Source: Pseudomonadales bacterium (lineage in GTDB: Bacteria > Pseudomonadota > Gammaproteobacteria > Pseudomonadales > Ketobacteraceae). From it: a stretch of DNA of 64,000 nt. Shown piece after piece: positions 60,526-64,000 of this stretch (position 1 is its first letter; each line of letters starts with the position of its first letter). The translations under genes and the position numbers were made by a program. Location of the stretch: positions 79,996 through 143,995 of the forward strand of contig PAPM01000007.1 in NCBI GenBank assembly GCA_002708905.1, in the 5' to 3' direction. Below the pieces are notes generated by a model. The model worked only from the letters and a program-made list of their open reading frames with translations. It was not told the origin of the DNA and made no database searches.

Positions 60526-61107
60526 ATGTCAAAACCGAAGGACGTCACCGGCGTAATCCTGGCAGGGGGTGAGGGTCGACGGATGGGTGGCGAGGACAAA
60601 GGCTGGGTGTCATTACAGGGCCTGCCCTTGATCAAGCGAGCCATCGAACGCCTGCAACCACAGGTGGACAGGATTATTATCAGTGCCAACCGTAATATCG
60701 AAGCCTATGAGGCCCTGGGTTACCCCATTTTTCATGACAGCACGCCGTTCCTAGGCCCCTTGGGAGGCATTGCAGCCTGTTTAAAAAACATTGATACCGA
60801 ATACGCTCTGGTTGTTCCGACCGATGCACCTCTGATCCCTTTGGATCTGGTGACAATCCTGCAACAGCATCAACCTGCCAAACTGATTCTTTGTGAAGAC
60901 AAAAAGCGACTACAACCCCTGTTTGGGCTGTATCACTCCTCCCTGGCAGACTCCATCAACCGCTTTTTGGATAAAGGGGAAAGAAAATTAACCCTATGGT
61001 GCGAGCAGCAAAACCCGGTTCGTGTCACCATTGGTGACAATAACGCCTTCACCAACTTGAATACGCCTTCCGAATTATCAGAATTTGAGAAAAATCTTCC
61101 CATTTGA
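60526..61107 (+). CDS. mobA: Molybdenum cofactor guanylyltransferase MobA
   Basis: Attaches GMP to molybdopterin to form the MGD cofactor. The 193-residue protein has the GTP-binding VILAGGEGRRMGGEDKGWV, PFLGPLGGIAACL and VVPTDAPLIPLDL motifs. GGAGAACC precedes the ATG. With modBC at 9-11 kb this indicates active molybdoenzymes. Confidence 0.95.
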   Translation: MSKPKDVTGVILAGGEGRRMGGEDKGWVSLQGLPLIKRAIERLQPQVDRIIISANRNIEAYEALGYPIFHDSTPFLGPLGGIAACLKNIDTEYALVVPTDAPLIPLDLVTILQQHQPAKLILCEDKKRLQPLFGLYHSSLADSINRFLDKGERKLTLWCEQQNPVRVTIGDNNAFTNLNTPSELSEFEKNLPI

Positions 61108-61120
61108 ACAAGAATATAAA

Positions 61121-61151
61121 CAAGAAAAGCCCCATGATGGGGCTTTTCTTG
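61121..61151. terminator. Bidirectional terminator between mobA and algP
   Basis: CAAGAAAAGCCCCATGATGGGGCTTTTCTTG is an almost unbroken palindrome between convergent genes (61121-61151; arms 14 bp, loop 3 bp). Confidence 0.93.
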
Positions 61152-61175
61152 TTTCAGCTCACTTGATCTGAGGGC

Positions 61176-61958
61176 TTATGCCTTCTTTGGACGACCGCGT
61201 GATACTGCTTTCTTCTTGGCTGGAGCCTTCTTCACTGCTTTTTTAGCCGCTGCTTTCTTGGCTGGGGCTTTCTTAGCAGCCTTTTTCTTGGCTGGAGCCT
61301 TTTTCACTGCTTTCTTGGCTGGCGCCGGAGCTGCTGCCTTGGCTACACGCTTCTTGGCTACACGCTTTTTAGGCTTGGCAGTAGCTTTCTTGGCAATTGC
61401 CTTCTTCTTGGCCACTGCCTTTTTGGCTGCAGTCTTGGCTTTCGCCACTTCTTTCTTCTCTTTGGTCTTCACTTTCTTGGCATCAGCAGAAGAACGGGCC
61501 TTCTTCCAACGTGCTTCGAAAGCAGCAACCGCTTTTTTCATATCAGCTTCAGCTTTTTTGCCCAGGGAATCAGCAAATTCCTTAACGGAGGCAACCGCTT
61601 TCTGCTCAGCTTCAATGACAGAAGTTTCCACCTTGGCGATTGCATGGCTCACTTTAGCGTGGCGCAATGCTTCGCGCTTGGTTTTAGCTGCATCAGCTGC
61701 TTTGGCCGCCGCTTTTTTGGCAGATTCAGCAGAACGCTGCGCTGCTTTGGTGCCGGCTTTTTTAGCTGCGTTGGCTTTGGCTGTAGCTTCTTTCTTGGCA
61801 GCTTCCGCTTTTTTAGTCGCTTCTGCCAGCTCAGCCTGGACTTTGTTTAATGCAGCTTCTGCTTTTTCCAGAATAGGATGAGCAGGAGCTGCCGCTTTTT
61901 TGGGTGCTGCTTTACGCGCTGGGCGCTTTTTCGCAGCTGCTTTTTTTGCTTTTGCCAT
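61176..61958 (-). CDS. algP: Histone H1-like protein AlgP with C-terminal AT-hook-like end
   Basis: Lys/Ala-rich DNA-binding protein of 260 residues. The N-terminal and central parts are charged helices rich in AKKAEAAKKEA, with an acidic-mixed segment about 100-160 (VETSVIEAEQKAVASVKEFA). The last about 90 residues are repeats of KKAPAKK / AKKAVKKAP, like eukaryotic H1 tails and P. aeruginosa AlgP (AlgR3). It ends SRGRPKKA, an RGRP core as in AT-hooks that grip AT minor groove. Role in nucleoid structure or regulation is inferred. The tail repeats make slippage likely. Confidence 0.9.
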   Translation of the reverse strand: MAKAKKAAAKKRPARKAAPKKAAAPAHPILEKAEAALNKVQAELAEATKKAEAAKKEATAKANAAKKAGTKAAQRSAESAKKAAAKAADAAKTKREALRHAKVSHAIAKVETSVIEAEQKAVASVKEFADSLGKKAEADMKKAVAAFEARWKKARSSADAKKVKTKEKKEVAKAKTAAKKAVAKKKAIAKKATAKPKKRVAKKRVAKAAAPAPAKKAVKKAPAKKKAAKKAPAKKAAAKKAVKKAPAKKKAVSRGRPKKA

Positions 61959-62354
61959 CGTTCTGTCTCCTCAGCTATGGCATTTTCAGGCAAGCACATT
62001 CACTCAGCTAGTAAATGTGCTTAAAGAAAAAGTAGCACAAAAAAAATGCATGTGATACATACACATGGCAATATTATTTAATAATTAATTTATTTCCACC
62101 ATACAGCCCCCCTTTTTTTCAAAAATCGAAGCAAAAATTCCACTTTTTTTATTTTTTGATCCACTTTTATAAAAATTTCGCCCCACGACTCCGACCCGGG
62201 TGAAATTATTCTGGAATAGAACAGGATTAAAAACGTCGCGGTAAAAACAAGAAAACCGGGATGGAAAAAACCAACCCATCTGGTCACAGTCGTATCTTCA
62301 CTAGCCCCCTTCTTACGTCCAACCGGTTTTTTTGCTGCGGATACAAATCTGGAC
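61959..62354. other. AT-rich gap without a supported gene
   Basis: Nearly 400 bp between algP and the adk terminator. It is unusually AT-rich with long A/T runs near 62035-62150. Open frames on the minus strand here have no clear ribosome site, and one would have to start inside the adk terminator. It probably holds the algP promoter and leader. Confidence 0.5.
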
Positions 62355-62382
62355 GAAAAAAAAGGCACCCCGAAGGGTGCCT
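62355..62382 (-). terminator. adk terminator
   Basis: AGGCACCC-CGAA-GGGTGCCT (62363-62382) with an A-run on the plus strand giving eight Ts leftward, 23 bp after the adk stop. Confidence 0.93.
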
Positions 62383-62404
62383 CTTTATCTAACGGCGGCC
62401 TTTT

Positions 62405-63684
<1,280 letters not shown>

Positions 63685-64000
63685 ATGAGCAAGAAATATT
63701 TGGGCTTGGCTTTGGCGATTTCTGCAGCTTCCGCCGCACAGGCCGGAACTGTTACGACCAGCGGCAAAGACCTTGTGATCGATACCGAGAGCGGTATCAA
63801 TGTGAAAACGTCGGATAAGTCAGCGTCTTTTCAGCTCGGCGGGCGCCTTCAATGGGATTACGACGCCACGCAGTCTGACGACAACGGTGTTGACACTACC
63901 GATTTCGACGTGCGCCGGGCACGCCTCTACGCCAAGGGCCACTTTGGCGACTGGGCGTACAAGACCCAGTTCAACGTCGCTGAAAGTGATGGCGCCGACG
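63685..64000 (+). CDS. Outer-membrane porin, OprO/OprP (phosphate-selective) type (3' end cut by window edge)
   Basis: First 105 codons of an outer-membrane porin. ATG at 63685 follows AAGGA with an 11-bp gap. A signal peptide (MSKKYLGLALAISAASAAQA) is followed by a short linker and the start of a beta-barrel (FQLGGRLQWDYDAT, FDVRRARLYAKGHFGDW, YKTQFNVAES). These strands match the phosphate-selective porin O and P family (PF07396 type). Substrate, here as in many family members, may not be phosphate. Confidence 0.88.
   Translation, partial: MSKKYLGLALAISAASAAQAGTVTTSGKDLVIDTESGINVKTSDKSASFQLGGRLQWDYDATQSDDNGVDTTDFDVRRARLYAKGHFGDWAYKTQFNVAESDGAD

Noticed and set aside
61216..61881. A 221-codon hydrophobic frame on the plus strand opposite algP
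   Set aside because: It is the mirror of the Lys/Ala repeat codons (AAG/GCA read backwards as Phe/Leu/Ala), a common artefact of such repeats; no ribosome site.
62090..62368. A 92-codon frame (GTG start) with one hydrophobic segment, minus strand after adk
   Set aside because: Its start would lie inside the adk terminator stem and there is no ribosome site; another frame of the same region is equally open. It could be a decayed membrane-protein gene, but evidence is too thin.

Overview
The window reads as chromosomal core DNA of a flagellated gammaproteobacterium. Gene order is closest to the Pseudomonadales/Oceanospirillales type: cheR-cheV-flgA-flgM-flgN-PilZ, the alaS-lysC-csrA-tRNA block, mutS-fdxA-sRNA-rpoS-nlpD-pcm-truD-ispF-ispD-ftsB-eno-kdsA-pyrG-tilS, and algP. 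A sodium-pumping oxaloacetate decarboxylase, an arsenosugar-type cluster, paired acyl-CoA dehydrogenases and an EthA-like monooxygenase suggest a marine, lipid- or hydrocarbon-using bacterium of the Ketobacter/Alcanivorax kind. That placement is inference; no rRNA lies in the window. Coding density is high, and I see no phage, insertion sequence or CRISPR array.

Layout. 1-4.3 kb: chemotaxis and late flagellar assembly genes, with a clear FliA promoter before flgM. 4.3-6.6 kb: a three-gene ArsS/glycosyltransferase operon. 6.7-9.0 kb: two acyl-CoA dehydrogenases. 9.2-11.1 kb: tRNA-Arg(CCT) and modBC. 11.1-15.9 kb: rhomboid protease and peroxiredoxin, ferrochelatase, and a two-lobed membrane Ser/Thr kinase whose second kinase domain looks dead, followed by a small unknown protein. 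16-19.4 kb: oadGAB. 19.7-25.8 kb: tRNA-Arg(ACG), tRNA-Ser(GCT), csrA, lysC, alaS, recX and a phasin-like gene. 26-30.9 kb: stress and oxygen-response genes (coiled-coil protein, monooxygenase, hsp20, fnr, hemN) lying between recX and recA. 31-35.6 kb: recA with a LexA box, cinA/pncC, mutS.

36.0-36.8 kb, between fdxA and rpoS, holds what I consider the most interesting element: two tandem CsrA-sequestering small RNAs of the CsrB/RsmZ type. Each has its own terminator, a similar TATATAG promoter core and its own GacA box. The upstream copy is much enlarged (about 22 GGA motifs). With csrA, rpoS and flagellar/chemotaxis genes in the same window, this forms a plausible Gac/Rsm circuit.

37-48.7 kb: rpoS-nlpD-DUF368-pcm-truD (surE is missing from its usual place), isoprenoid, divisome, glycolysis, Kdo and CTP synthesis genes, and tilS. 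48.8-52.4 kb: a Gld-type ABC transporter. 52.7-61.1 kb: plsB, rsmJ, a small unknown gene, uppP, a thioesterase, tsaB, a DinG/YoaA helicase and mobA. 61.2-64 kb: a histone H1-like AlgP protein, adk, and the start of a phosphate-selective-type porin cut by the window edge.

Oxygen control is visible directly: FNR-type boxes (TTGAC-N4-GTCAA) sit about 41 bp before the inferred start points of both hemN and hsp20, and fnr itself lies between those two genes.
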